From positions 1-64,000 of the forward strand of contig NZ_JAAXCU010000019.1 in the NCBI RefSeq assembly GCF_012911845.1: a DNA stretch of 64,000 nt. The letters run 5' to 3'. Under the pieces are notes generated by a model. It worked only from the letters and a program-made list of their open reading frames with translations. It searched no databases and had not been told where the DNA came from. Both the position numbers and the translations under genes were made by a program. Source of the stretch: Bacillus sp. RO2. GTDB lineage: Bacteria > Bacillota > Bacilli > Bacillales > Bacillaceae_I. Each line of letters starts with the position of its first letter. Positions within the stretch are counted from its first letter, which is position 1. Of the stretch, positions 24,191 through 33,060 are shown piece after piece.

Positions 24191-27100
24191 ATGAACATAA
24201 AAGTAGATAAAAAACTCATCCAAGAACGATGTGGTACAGTTTCCTTAAAAAGCGGGGAGGCCTTTCGCAGAGCGGATAAAGTGAAAATAGAAGAATGGAA
24301 TAACGATAGGTGTGTTGCTATCGTAACGACCACCGAGGATTTCCGTGTTGTTGTATCGGCGGATAGATCGGGTGATTTTCATACAAGCTGTACTTGTCCA
24401 AAACTAGCTTCTGTAAAAATAGAATGTCAGCATGTTGCAGCTGTGCTTTTGACGATTTATGAAAACAATTTATCACAACATGACCTGTCAGAAGAAGTGT
24501 TCCGTCTATTCCAAGCAGATAAGAAACCTACAAGTGGCAGTCAGCTTCATTTCGAAAAAAGAGAAGTGGTAGACGTAGCTTTCGCCATGAAACCGGTATT
24601 AAAAGATAAGGGGAATTTTCTTGGAATAGAGCTTTCGTTGAACCAGAGCGTTGTACAAGATCCGCGTAAACTATTACATGCTATAAAGAATGGAAAGAGT
24701 AGGGACTTGTTTGACCCTAAGATTCAATGCTTTAACAAAGAAGCGGATGCTGTTATTCAACATATGATAGACATTCTAGATGATGAAAAAACATTTACGG
24801 AGGACATGGAGATATTGCCACAAGCACTAATTCTTCCACCTTCCTCCTTTAAAAAAATTGCACCGCTTTTACAGCAGGTAAGTGTGAAAATACATCTTCA
24901 TAAACAAGCATACGAAGGCTTTAAGTTAATAAAAGAGCCCCTTTCCCTTCATTTTTCTTTTACAGAAGATAACGCAAATGGGGTTCTGCTGAAGGTTGAT
25001 GGGTTAAATAGTTTATTGGTCTTCAGATCATATAATGCAGTTTTTAAGGATGGATACTTTATTTCCTTGGAGACAGATGACTGCCGTCGACTTGCAGAGT
25101 TGAAAAGAATGTTAGATGCATCAAGGACAAATTCCATCCCCATTGCTCTTAATCAGGTACAGATGTTTGTGGAGAAGGTAGTGCCGGGCTTAAGGAAACT
25201 CGGAAAAGTGGAACTTGATGAAACGGTCGCCAAGCGTTTTACAAAAACCCCGTTAGTAGCGAAACTCTATCTGGACAGAGTGAAAAACCGGCTTTTAGCA
25301 AGTATAGAGTTCCAATATGAACAGGTGATCATTAATCCTCTAGATCCAAGAGAACACAGGATGAACACCATGATTATCCGCGATTATGATAAGGAGCAAA
25401 TGATTCTTGATTTAATGGAGGACAGTGAATTCGGAAGTACAGATGAAGGGTACTTTCTGCACAACGAAGAGCTGGAGTATCAATTCCTCTATCATATGCT
25501 GCCTGCGTTGCAACGTTTTGTTCAAGTGTATGCAACGACTGCTATTAGAAATCGAATTTTTAGGGAAAGTGCCAAACCCCAAATACGGATCAGGGTAAAA
25601 AAAGAGCGGACCAATTGGCTTGAATTTAAATTTGAAATGGACGGCATACCGGAATCTCAAATCAGGGAGCTTTTAAGTGCATTAGAGGAAAAAAGAAAAT
25701 ATTATCGTTTAAAAAATGGTTCATTGCTTTCATTGGAAACAAGGGAATTTGAAGAGATTCAACGTTTCTTGCAAGCCAACCCAGTGCAAAATGAGGATTT
25801 AGAACAGGGCTTGAATGTGCCCATTATTAAAGGATTCAAGATGATGGATTCCGTAACAGATGAGGGTGTGTTTTCCTTAGAAGAAAGTTTCCGACAGTTT
25901 CTGGAGGAAATCAGAAATCCAAGTGGTGACAATATTCAGGTTCCAAATCAAGTGGATAAAATCTTAAGAGATTACCAAGTACAAGGCTTCAGATGGATGA
26001 AAACATTGGCTCACTACGGTTTTGGTGGAATTTTGGCAGATGATATGGGGCTTGGGAAAACCTTGCAGAGTATCACATTTATCCTCTCGGAGCTACCTGA
26101 TATCCGCTATAAAAAATGTCCGGTTTTAATTGTTACCCCTTCCTCACTAACCTATAACTGGCTTAGTGAAATTGGGAAGTTTGCGCCAGAAATTAAGACT
26201 CTCATTATGGATGGAACACGAAAGGAACGCGAGCAGAGTTTTTCACAGATAAAGGAAGTGGATGTCATCATCACTTCATACCCTTTGTTGAGACGTGATG
26301 TTAACCTATATGCTACTAACCTGTTCCATACGGTGTTTTTTGATGAAGCACAGGCCTTTAAAAACCCAGTTACTCAAACGTTTCGAGCAGTGAAAAGAGT
26401 GGAAGCCGATTATAAATTTGCTTTATCAGGTACTCCTGTCGAAAATTCTCTAGAAGAGCTGTGGTCTATTTTTCATATAGTTTTCCCGGAGTTGTTTATG
26501 GGATTGAAGGAATACAGCAATTTGACTAGAAAAACCATTGCGCGTAGGATCCGGCCATTTATGCTGCGACGCGTGAAAGAGGATGTACTGGCGGAGTTGC
26601 CGGAGAAACTTGAAAGCTTGGAATTCGTAGAGCTATTACCAGAGCAAAAGAAGCTTTATGCGGCTTATCTTGCAAAACTTCGACATGATACATTGAAGCA
26701 TTTGAACAAGGATACATTGAGAAAAAATAAGATCCGGATACTGGCAGGATTAACAAGGCTCCGTCAGATTTGTTGCCATCCCACGCTTTTTGTTAACGGA
26801 TATAAGGGAAGGTCTGCGAAGTTTGACATGCTGTTACAATTAATTGAAGAATCTCAGCGTTCAGGAAGAAGGGTGCTTATTTTTTCTCAGTTTACTAAAA
26901 TGCTCGAGCTGATAGGAAGAGAGCTTGCCCATCAAGGACTGCCCTACTTTTACCTTGACGGCCAAACTCCATCAGAAGAAAGGGTGGAACGTTGTGAGAG
27001 GTTCAATTCTGGGGAAAGAGACTTTTTCTTAATTTCGCTAAAGGCAGGAGGGACTGGTCTTAACCTGACAGGTGCTGATACTGTTATCTTATATGATCTT

Positions 27101-27325
27101 TGGTGGAATCCCGCAGTGGAAGAGCAGGCGGCTGACCGTGCCCATCGTATGGGCCAAACGCAAACGGTTCAGGTGATAAAGCTTGTAACAAGGGGAACAA
27201 TCGAAGAAAAAATGAACGAACTGCAAGATAAAAAGAGACATCTAATAGAAGAAATTATAGACCCTGACGAAAGAGTGTCAAAAGCATTAACGGAGGAGGA
27301 CATCCGGGAGATTCTTTCCATTTAG
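24191..27325 (+). CDS. SWIM zinc-finger SNF2-family helicase
   Basis: A 1044-residue ATPase. An N-terminal SWIM zinc finger (C-x-C...C-x-H: SCTCP.. ECQHVAAVLL, residues ~67-85) is followed by a SNF2-associated region and the SNF2 motor. Motif I is DDMGLGKT (~residue 617), motif II is DEAQ (~718) and helicase C ends with GLNLTGADTVILYD and AADRAHRMGQ. It resembles bacterial RapA/YwqA-like proteins that move along DNA or remodel protein-DNA complexes. ATG 24191 is preceded by GAAAGGAG. Nineteen bases after its stop comes a PDDEXK-type protein gene, so a helicase-nuclease pair is likely. Confidence 0.9.
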   Translation: MNIKVDKKLIQERCGTVSLKSGEAFRRADKVKIEEWNNDRCVAIVTTTEDFRVVVSADRSGDFHTSCTCPKLASVKIECQHVAAVLLTIYENNLSQHDLSEEVFRLFQADKKPTSGSQLHFEKREVVDVAFAMKPVLKDKGNFLGIELSLNQSVVQDPRKLLHAIKNGKSRDLFDPKIQCFNKEADAVIQHMIDILDDEKTFTEDMEILPQALILPPSSFKKIAPLLQQVSVKIHLHKQAYEGFKLIKEPLSLHFSFTEDNANGVLLKVDGLNSLLVFRSYNAVFKDGYFISLETDDCRRLAELKRMLDASRTNSIPIALNQVQMFVEKVVPGLRKLGKVELDETVAKRFTKTPLVAKLYLDRVKNRLLASIEFQYEQVIINPLDPREHRMNTMIIRDYDKEQMILDLMEDSEFGSTDEGYFLHNEELEYQFLYHMLPALQRFVQVYATTAIRNRIFRESAKPQIRIRVKKERTNWLEFKFEMDGIPESQIRELLSALEEKRKYYRLKNGSLLSLETREFEEIQRFLQANPVQNEDLEQGLNVPIIKGFKMMDSVTDEGVFSLEESFRQFLEEIRNPSGDNIQVPNQVDKILRDYQVQGFRWMKTLAHYGFGGILADDMGLGKTLQSITFILSELPDIRYKKCPVLIVTPSSLTYNWLSEIGKFAPEIKTLIMDGTRKEREQSFSQIKEVDVIITSYPLLRRDVNLYATNLFHTVFFDEAQAFKNPVTQTFRAVKRVEADYKFALSGTPVENSLEELWSIFHIVFPELFMGLKEYSNLTRKTIARRIRPFMLRRVKEDVLAELPEKLESLEFVELLPEQKKLYAAYLAKLRHDTLKHLNKDTLRKNKIRILAGLTRLRQICCHPTLFVNGYKGRSAKFDMLLQLIEESQRSGRRVLIFSQFTKMLELIGRELAHQGLPYFYLDGQTPSEERVERCERFNSGERDFFLISLKAGGTGLNLTGADTVILYDLWWNPAVEEQAADRAHRMGQTQTVQVIKLVTRGTIEEKMNELQDKKRHLIEEIIDPDERVSKALTEEDIREILSI

Positions 27326-27344
27326 GGGAGGTTGGTGTGTAAGC

Positions 27345-28064
27345 ATGACAGAAAAGAAAAAAATGTATGAAGTAGATTTGTATAAGCCTATTCAAAAGCA
27401 TTTTGTCAAAGAAGGGTATGAGGTGTACGGGGAAGTGAATGACTGCGATATTGCGATGGTGAAAGGTGAAGTGGTGGTTGTTGTAGAGCTAAAGCTGAAT
27501 TTAAATGTTCAGCTGCTCATTCAGGCGACAAAGCGGCAAAAGCTTACGGACCTTGTTTATATAGCGATACCAAAGCCATCTTTTAGCAGGCGTTCAAAAC
27601 GTTGGACAGATCTGTGTCATTTAATTAAGCGGCTTGAACTGGGCTTGATTGTCGTGTCATTCAGCGGAAGAGGGAAACGTGTGGAGGTTATGTTTGATCC
27701 AGTTCCGTTTGATCGAGCAAAAAGCCTGCGTAAAAATAAACGGAAGCGTGATGCATTGGTCAAAGAGATGGACGGTCGTTCATCTGATGTCAATCTCGGC
27801 GGAAGCAACCGAGTAAAGATAAGAACTGCTTATAAAGAGAACTGCGTTCAAATTGCGTGCTATCTGGATAGGTTCGGACCTTTGTCGCCAAAGGCTTTGC
27901 GAGATTTAGGAACTGGCGAGAAAACCTCTTCCATTTTAACAAAGAACTATTACCGCTGGTTTGAACGGGTAAAGCGCGGGACATATGTGATCAGTGAGAA
28001 AGGGAAGAAGGAACTTTGTGATCATAGCGAGCTTGTGGAGCACTTTTTGAAGAAAATTGATTAA
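27345..28064 (+). CDS. DUF2161-like PDDEXK-type protein
   Basis: A 239-residue protein. The N-terminal third has a restriction-nuclease-like core: NDCDIAMVKGEVVVVVELKL gives the D..ExK pattern of PDDEXK enzymes. The C-terminal part (ACYLDRFGPLSPKALRDLG, then KRGTYVISEKGKKEL) looks like a winged helix. This matches the DUF2161 family as I remember it. It is the second gene of an operon with the SNF2 helicase, which points to DNA repair or processing; a defence role is possible but unsupported by other genes here. Confidence 0.75.
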   Translation: MTEKKKMYEVDLYKPIQKHFVKEGYEVYGEVNDCDIAMVKGEVVVVVELKLNLNVQLLIQATKRQKLTDLVYIAIPKPSFSRRSKRWTDLCHLIKRLELGLIVVSFSGRGKRVEVMFDPVPFDRAKSLRKNKRKRDALVKEMDGRSSDVNLGGSNRVKIRTAYKENCVQIACYLDRFGPLSPKALRDLGTGEKTSSILTKNYYRWFERVKRGTYVISEKGKKELCDHSELVEHFLKKID

Positions 28065-28068
28065 GTTG

Positions 28069-28107
28069 GAGACTCTTCTGCACTTTTAAGTGGGAGGGTC
28101 TTTTTAC
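28069..28107 (+). terminator. Terminator of helicase/nuclease operon
   Basis: GAGACTCTtctgCACTT and AAGTGggaGGGTCTT pair imperfectly and are followed by TTTTT. Confidence 0.65.
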
Positions 28108-28194
28108 ATGGATGGAGAAGGCTAGAAGCAGATACTACCTTAGGAAGTGGATCTGAATCTGAATATACCTACAGGTGGTATTCGAATTGAAAAT

Positions 28195-28304
28195 CGGGCG
28201 AAAATTCAAGGTAATCGGGCGAAAATAGCAAGGAATCAGGCGAAAATTTCATTTTACGGGCGATTATTACGATTATCGGGCGATTTACAAGTACAATCGG
28301 GCGA
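28195..28304. repeat. Phased CGGGCG hexamer array (20-21 bp period)
   Basis: CGGGCG (one copy CAGGCG) occurs at 28195, 28216, 28237, 28257, 28277 and 28298, spacings of 21, 21, 20, 20 and 21 bp. The first copies are followed by AAAATT-like tracts. No gene is supported here: the frame shifts at 20-bp steps break any repeat peptide. The rest of 28108-28522 (the intergenic gap) holds a C-rich stretch near 28362 and nothing else recognised. The same core on the other strand is repeated at 41250-41377. Confidence 0.85.
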
Positions 28305-28522
28305 TTCGTACTATCCACTCCAAAAAAACATAGAAACATATTTGGATTTTCCGATCATACCCCCACCCCCGGGTCCCCAGTCACTAACAATCAGGACTTT
28401 TGCACCTAAACAGAACAAATGTTTTCCTGTAGAATAGCTAAAACGTGATGTTGTATAACCAAAGGTTTCGGAAATAACAACACACGATCAACTCAGAACA
28501 TCAGACAGGGGTGAAACAAAAC

Positions 28523-29149
28523 ATGAATGGAACTCCACATGCAGCCATAGGGGCAGCAACAGGTTTCGCAGTAGCAAACACGTTGCACACAACCCCGACT
28601 ACCACTCTTATTTTAGTCAGCTTGGGAACCATATCAGGCCTTGTGCCAGATCTTGATATTGACGGGAAACTTCGCGGAAGAATAACGCTATCCCACAAAG
28701 TGACGAGATTGATTGCCCAAATCATTGGAACAATGATGATCCTATACAGTTTATATGAAGGAACCCTAGAGGAAAAGTTGAGGGGAATCGGAATTGGAGC
28801 GCTTATGATTCTTATTTCTTCCTTCATAAAACAGAAACATATGCTGACCATCACTGCTGCGGGGGTTATTCTCGGAGGGGTTTCCCTGCAACAAATGTGG
28901 GTGATACTTTTTGGGATCTATATCATAGTAGCTTCCTTAGTGTCCCACAGAAGTTATACCCACTCCCTACTTGGTGTGGCATTTTTCGCTTACATAGCTT
29001 TACAACTTGAACAATCACTATCTATCACTGGAGTATTTTTAACATGCACCATCTCCTATATCAGCCACCTAATCGCTGATATGAAAATCTTGCCGTTTAA
29101 TAAAAGAGGAATTAAGTTGTTCCTCCCAGTGTCATCAAAGGAGATATGA
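28523..29149 (+). CDS. YdjM-type metal-dependent hydrolase, membrane-bound
   Basis: A 208-residue membrane protein of the DUF457/YdjM family: N-terminal PHAAIGAATGF metal-ligand His, GLVPDLDIDG (the conserved PDLD), membrane segments, then SHRSYTHSLLG and ISHLIADMK with further conserved His. The family is predicted to hydrolyse a membrane-associated substrate, biologically undefined. GGGGTGA lies just before ATG 28523. A second, larger member of the family, yfhP, is at 47640. Confidence 0.82.
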   Translation: MNGTPHAAIGAATGFAVANTLHTTPTTTLILVSLGTISGLVPDLDIDGKLRGRITLSHKVTRLIAQIIGTMMILYSLYEGTLEEKLRGIGIGALMILISSFIKQKHMLTITAAGVILGGVSLQQMWVILFGIYIIVASLVSHRSYTHSLLGVAFFAYIALQLEQSLSITGVFLTCTISYISHLIADMKILPFNKRGIKLFLPVSSKEI

Positions 29150-29156
29150 AGAAGAA

Positions 29157-29199
29157 AGGGCCAACTCCAAGAATAAATGGACTTAGCCCTTTTTTACTA
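29157..29199 (+). terminator. Terminator
   Basis: AAGGGC and GCCCTT pair across a long loop and are followed by a T-run, just after the YdjM-type gene. Confidence 0.55.
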
Positions 29200-29318
29200 A
29201 AAAAACTTCCGTTGATTCGAACACCCAAACTCGACCATCATTTCCTCTTACTGGTATAATCAGTCTAGATAGTTGTGCACGTTTTCAGCATCATAAACCA
29301 ATGAAAGTGGGAGTTGCG

Positions 29319-32123
29319 GTGAGCTTTAAGAAAAAACAATTTGTTGGTCTTGGAATTACAGTGATTTCGCTTGTTTTGCTATTGTCTGTAATTTTATTTA
29401 TGGCCAATTCCATGAAGACAAATATGCTGGAAATAGTAGAGGACAGGTATTTCAAAGTCAACAAAGCTACTGATATTAGGCAATTGTTCTATGAAACAGA
29501 CAGGCAGCTGTTGTTTGTTATTAATCGGGACGATGCGGAAGATATTACTGACAATCTAGCAAATATTGCTGAAAATAGGGAAGCTGCCAGAACCAACATC
29601 ATAGAATTGGAAGCAGTTCTAGAGCGAAGCGAAACAAAAGCGTTAATACGTAGTATTCAAGAACGTTACGATTCGTACTGGGTTATGGAACAACAAATCG
29701 TTTCCGAAATTAATAATGGTGCTTCTAACGAAGACTTGCAAGAAATCTATGTTTCTCAACTTGATACAAGATCAGCACTTCTCCAAGACATATCTGATTT
29801 TAAAGATATGCAGGAATCGTTTATGCAAGATACCTTGGCAAACGCTAATGAAACCTATCAAACTCTAATAATTATTATGGTTACTGCCGTCATCCTATCA
29901 TTAATGGTAATTGTCTTGACCACTCTTTGGGTAATTCGAAGTACCAACAGACGTCTAGATGAAGTGAAGAATGGAATTAAAGATATTAACTATACCGACC
30001 TATCTGTTTTACCTAGATTAAGTACAGACATAAAGGATGAAATCGGAGAAATATCGGTAGCTTTTAATACGATGGCTTCGTCTATTGAAACCTATCATAA
30101 GAAAGAAAAGCAGTTTACAGTAGAAATTGGTAGACAAAACTGGGTGCAAAAAAACTCTGCAGATATTATAAACCTCTATCATCGCAATGTTTCTACGGAC
30201 TCGCTTGCAGAAAAATTTATTGCAACCTTAACACCTCTCATGGATGCAAAGCTTGGTGCTTTTTATCTGTTAGATGGAGAAGGAAAAGAATCCTCATATA
30301 GAAAAATTGCGACCTATGCCGACGGTGCAGAAGATGTTGGTGGAGAAGCATATAAGCTTCGTGAAGGCTTGGTAGGGCAATGTGCCTGGGACAAGAAGGA
30401 AATCCTTCTGCAGGATGTCCCAGAAGGCTATTCCGTCATTACGACAGGAATTGGTCATATTAAACCGAAGAGCATCATTATTGCACCTGTCATCGTAAAA
30501 GACGAAGTGATTGCCGTCATTGAAGTGGCGACATTGACAGAATTTACAAAGACGCACCGCCAGCTTTTAAATAAAGTGCTTGAAACACTTGGTATTGCTA
30601 TCACGAACATTTTAGGAAGAATGGAAGTCGAGCGCTTACTGCTTGAATCACAAGCGCAGACAGAAGAGCTCCAATCTCAATCGGAAGAACTGCAGGCTCA
30701 GTCTGAAGAGCTTCAAACCCAATCAGAAGAGCTGCGAATGATTAATGAGCAGCTTGAAGAACGGTCCCGTGATGCGGAACAGAAATCTGCAGACCTTCAA
30801 ACTGCGAAAACGGAGCTGGAAGAAAAAGCGAAACAGCTTCAACTTAGCTCTAAATATAAATCGGAGTTCTTGGCTAATATGTCCCACGAACTGAGAACAC
30901 CGTTGAATAGTATCTTACTTCTATCAGAAATGCTGGCGGAAGATCCAGAAGACCAATTGACAGATGAACAAAGAGAGTTCTCCCGTGTCATCAATTCTTC
31001 CGGTCAGGATTTGTTGAATCTGATAAATGATATTCTGGATCTTTCCAAGGTGGAAGTGAAAAAGTTAGAAGTGATGTTTGGGGAAGTGAACGTAGAAGAG
31101 TTCATTAACCGACTGGAGCTTCAGTTCACCCATATTGCCAAGCACAAAAAGCTGGATTACGAGATTGTTCGTGGAAATCAGCTACCAGATGTAATTTTCA
31201 CGGACGAACAGCGTCTTCAACAGATTGTAAAAAATCTGTTATCGAACGCTTTTAAGTTTACAGAACAAGGGAAAGTATCCGTGAAAATTGAAAAAGCACT
31301 AAAAAGAGACCTTCTAAGAGCGAAAGTAAATGTAAACGCGGATACTTGGTTGAAGATATCTGTGGAAGATACCGGAATTGGCATTTCCAAGGACAAGCAG
31401 TCCCTTATTTTTGAAGCCTTCCATCAAGGTGATGGAGCGACTATGAGAAAGTATGGCGGAACTGGACTTGGCCTTTCCATCTCCAAGGAATTCTCTAATC
31501 TTTTGGGGGGCAGTGTGTTTGTAGAGAGCGAAGAAGGCGAAGGAAGTATCTTCACTCTGTTAATTCCTAGTCTGCCAAATGGAATGCCTCAATTAAAAGA
31601 AGTAGAGGCAGCGTGGCAGGAAGTAGCATCCACATCTGAAGCCGATTTGTTGGAAGAGGAAAACATGGTTCTAGACATGGCGAGGAAAGAAGAAATACGT
31701 AGTGAATCGCAAACATTAGTGGAAGATAATGATATTTCTAATATCCTAAAAGGAAAGACGGTTGTCGTTGTAGATGATGACCATCGAAACGTCTATGCCT
31801 TGAATAATGCTTTGAACAAAGAGGATATGAACATCTTAACTGCAGAGAACGGTTTGCAGTGTCTTGATATCCTCCATGAAACAGAACATGTTGATATCAT
31901 CTTGATGGATATTATGATGCCGGTCATGGATGGATATAAAGCTATTAAAACGATACGTAATCTAGAAAAACATAAAGACGTTCCAATCATTGCCCTTACA
32001 GCAAAAGCGATGAAAGGTGATCGAGAAAAATGTCTGGAAGTGGGAGCTTCGGATTATATCAGCAAACCACTTAAACTTGATCAACTATTATCTGCGATGC
32101 GAGTTTGGGTAGCAAAAAATTAG
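29319..32123 (+). CDS. rsbK: Hybrid histidine kinase, RsbK-like sigma-B stress sensor
   Basis: About 934 residues: two membrane segments (~10-30 and ~190-215) around a CHASE3-like helical sensor, HAMP, GAF (~320-440), a long coiled coil with a repeated SEELQxQ heptad, HisKA with H523 (MSHELRTPLN), HATPase (GTGLGLSISKE) and a C-terminal receiver with D864 (IILMDIMMP). This architecture, with a CheR-type methyltransferase and REC-PP2C phosphatase next door, is that of the B. cereus RsbK-RsbM-RsbY system that feeds sigma-B. GTG 29319 has GGGAG upstream; an ATG at 29301 is an alternative start. A terminator separates it from rsbM. Confidence 0.82.
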   Translation: MSFKKKQFVGLGITVISLVLLLSVILFMANSMKTNMLEIVEDRYFKVNKATDIRQLFYETDRQLLFVINRDDAEDITDNLANIAENREAARTNIIELEAVLERSETKALIRSIQERYDSYWVMEQQIVSEINNGASNEDLQEIYVSQLDTRSALLQDISDFKDMQESFMQDTLANANETYQTLIIIMVTAVILSLMVIVLTTLWVIRSTNRRLDEVKNGIKDINYTDLSVLPRLSTDIKDEIGEISVAFNTMASSIETYHKKEKQFTVEIGRQNWVQKNSADIINLYHRNVSTDSLAEKFIATLTPLMDAKLGAFYLLDGEGKESSYRKIATYADGAEDVGGEAYKLREGLVGQCAWDKKEILLQDVPEGYSVITTGIGHIKPKSIIIAPVIVKDEVIAVIEVATLTEFTKTHRQLLNKVLETLGIAITNILGRMEVERLLLESQAQTEELQSQSEELQAQSEELQTQSEELRMINEQLEERSRDAEQKSADLQTAKTELEEKAKQLQLSSKYKSEFLANMSHELRTPLNSILLLSEMLAEDPEDQLTDEQREFSRVINSSGQDLLNLINDILDLSKVEVKKLEVMFGEVNVEEFINRLELQFTHIAKHKKLDYEIVRGNQLPDVIFTDEQRLQQIVKNLLSNAFKFTEQGKVSVKIEKALKRDLLRAKVNVNADTWLKISVEDTGIGISKDKQSLIFEAFHQGDGATMRKYGGTGLGLSISKEFSNLLGGSVFVESEEGEGSIFTLLIPSLPNGMPQLKEVEAAWQEVASTSEADLLEEENMVLDMARKEEIRSESQTLVEDNDISNILKGKTVVVVDDDHRNVYALNNALNKEDMNILTAENGLQCLDILHETEHVDIILMDIMMPVMDGYKAIKTIRNLEKHKDVPIIALTAKAMKGDREKCLEVGASDYISKPLKLDQLLSAMRVWVAKN

Positions 32124-32134
32124 GTTATAGACAA

Positions 32135-32182
32135 AAGGAACGGTTACGGTTCGTTGGATTGCGAGTAACCGTTCCTTTTTAT
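32135..32182 (+). terminator. Terminator between rsbK-like and rsbM-like genes
   Basis: AAAGGAACGGTTAC and GTAACCGTTCCTTT form a perfect 14-bp stem with a T-run. Confidence 0.9.
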
Positions 32183-32213
32183 AAGATTTGAGTTTTTGGA
32201 GGCAGGATTAGAA

Positions 32214-33038
32214 GTGGACAAGCAAGACTTGGAATTAGAATTATTCTTAACCGCAGTTTATCGGCTTTCAGGGTTCGATTTTCGGAAATACATGGAGTCT
32301 TCCATTATGAGAAGAGTGGAAAATAGATTAAGGTTAGAAGGGTTAAAAAATATAACGGAGCTGACAGAACGAGTAATACATCAAGAAGTGTTCTTAAAGA
32401 AAATTTTAGATGATTTTTCTATTAATGTTACGGAGATGTTCCGTGATCCTTCTTTTTTCTTGTCCTTCCGAGAAAAGGTGATTCCTCTTTTAAGAGAATT
32501 ACCGGAAATTCGTGTATGGCACGCAGGCTGTTCTTCTGGAGAGGAAGCCTACTCTATGGCCATTCTTTTAGAAGAAGAGGGAGTCGGTCATAAGTCGAAA
32601 ATCTATGCAACTGACATGAATGAGAAGATTTTGGAGAAGGCACAAAAAGGAGTCATCCCCCTTTCGAAAATGAAAACATATACGAAGAATTATATGCAAG
32701 CCGGTGGCAAAACGGCCTTTTCTGAATATTATCAATCGGATCATCAGTTTGCCTATATAAAGGAAAATCTGTTGAACAGAATAGTGTTTGCTCAGCATAA
32801 CCTTGTGACAGACCGTTCGTTTAATGAGTTTCATATCATTGTTTGCCGTAATGTATTAATTTATTTTAATTTAGAGCTGCAATTTAATGTGATTCAATTG
32901 TTTCAGGAGAGTCTTGGGGCTGAGGGGTTCCTTGGGCTTGGGAGCAAAGAGGCGTTACGTCTTGATGCCCATCCTAGTTTTGAAGAGTTTGATGTATATG
33001 ATAAGATTTATCGCAAAAAAAAGGAGAGCAAGGGTTAA
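32214..33038 (+). CDS. rsbM: CheR-type methyltransferase, RsbM-like
   Basis: A 274-residue CheR-family SAM-dependent methyltransferase. An N-terminal helical domain (FDFRKYMESSIMRRVENRL) precedes the catalytic domain with the SAM motif VWHAGCSSGEEAYSMA and later NVLIYFN. No chemotaxis genes are nearby; its position after the RsbK-like kinase matches B. cereus RsbM, which methylates RsbK to dampen it. I chose GTG 32214, 8 bases after GGAGG; that site would be inside the gene if TTG 32196 were used. It converges with the rsbY-like gene. Confidence 0.85.
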   Translation: MDKQDLELELFLTAVYRLSGFDFRKYMESSIMRRVENRLRLEGLKNITELTERVIHQEVFLKKILDDFSINVTEMFRDPSFFLSFREKVIPLLRELPEIRVWHAGCSSGEEAYSMAILLEEEGVGHKSKIYATDMNEKILEKAQKGVIPLSKMKTYTKNYMQAGGKTAFSEYYQSDHQFAYIKENLLNRIVFAQHNLVTDRSFNEFHIIVCRNVLIYFNLELQFNVIQLFQESLGAEGFLGLGSKEALRLDAHPSFEEFDVYDKIYRKKKESKG

Positions 33039-33055
33039 TCGGCTCTCCTTTTTTA
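33021..33055. terminator. Bidirectional terminator
   Basis: AAAAAGGAGAGC and GCTCTCCTTTTTT pair around a 12-base loop containing the rsbM stop region. It serves the convergent rsbM-like and rsbY-like genes. Confidence 0.85.
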
Positions 33056-33060
33056 TGAAA

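Noticed and set aside
22906-28064. A complete defence island
   Set aside because: Helicase, nuclease-like and VWA genes are present, but there is no methyltransferase, no known defence marker, and the helicase family is widespread as a housekeeping gene.
28147-28437. Open frame over the CGGGCG array giving a repetitive basic peptide
   Set aside because: The frame is made by the repeats; 20-bp steps change the reading phase, and there is no ribosome site.
32214-33038. Chemotaxis methyltransferase CheR
   Set aside because: No chemoreceptor or che genes are nearby; the context matches RsbM.
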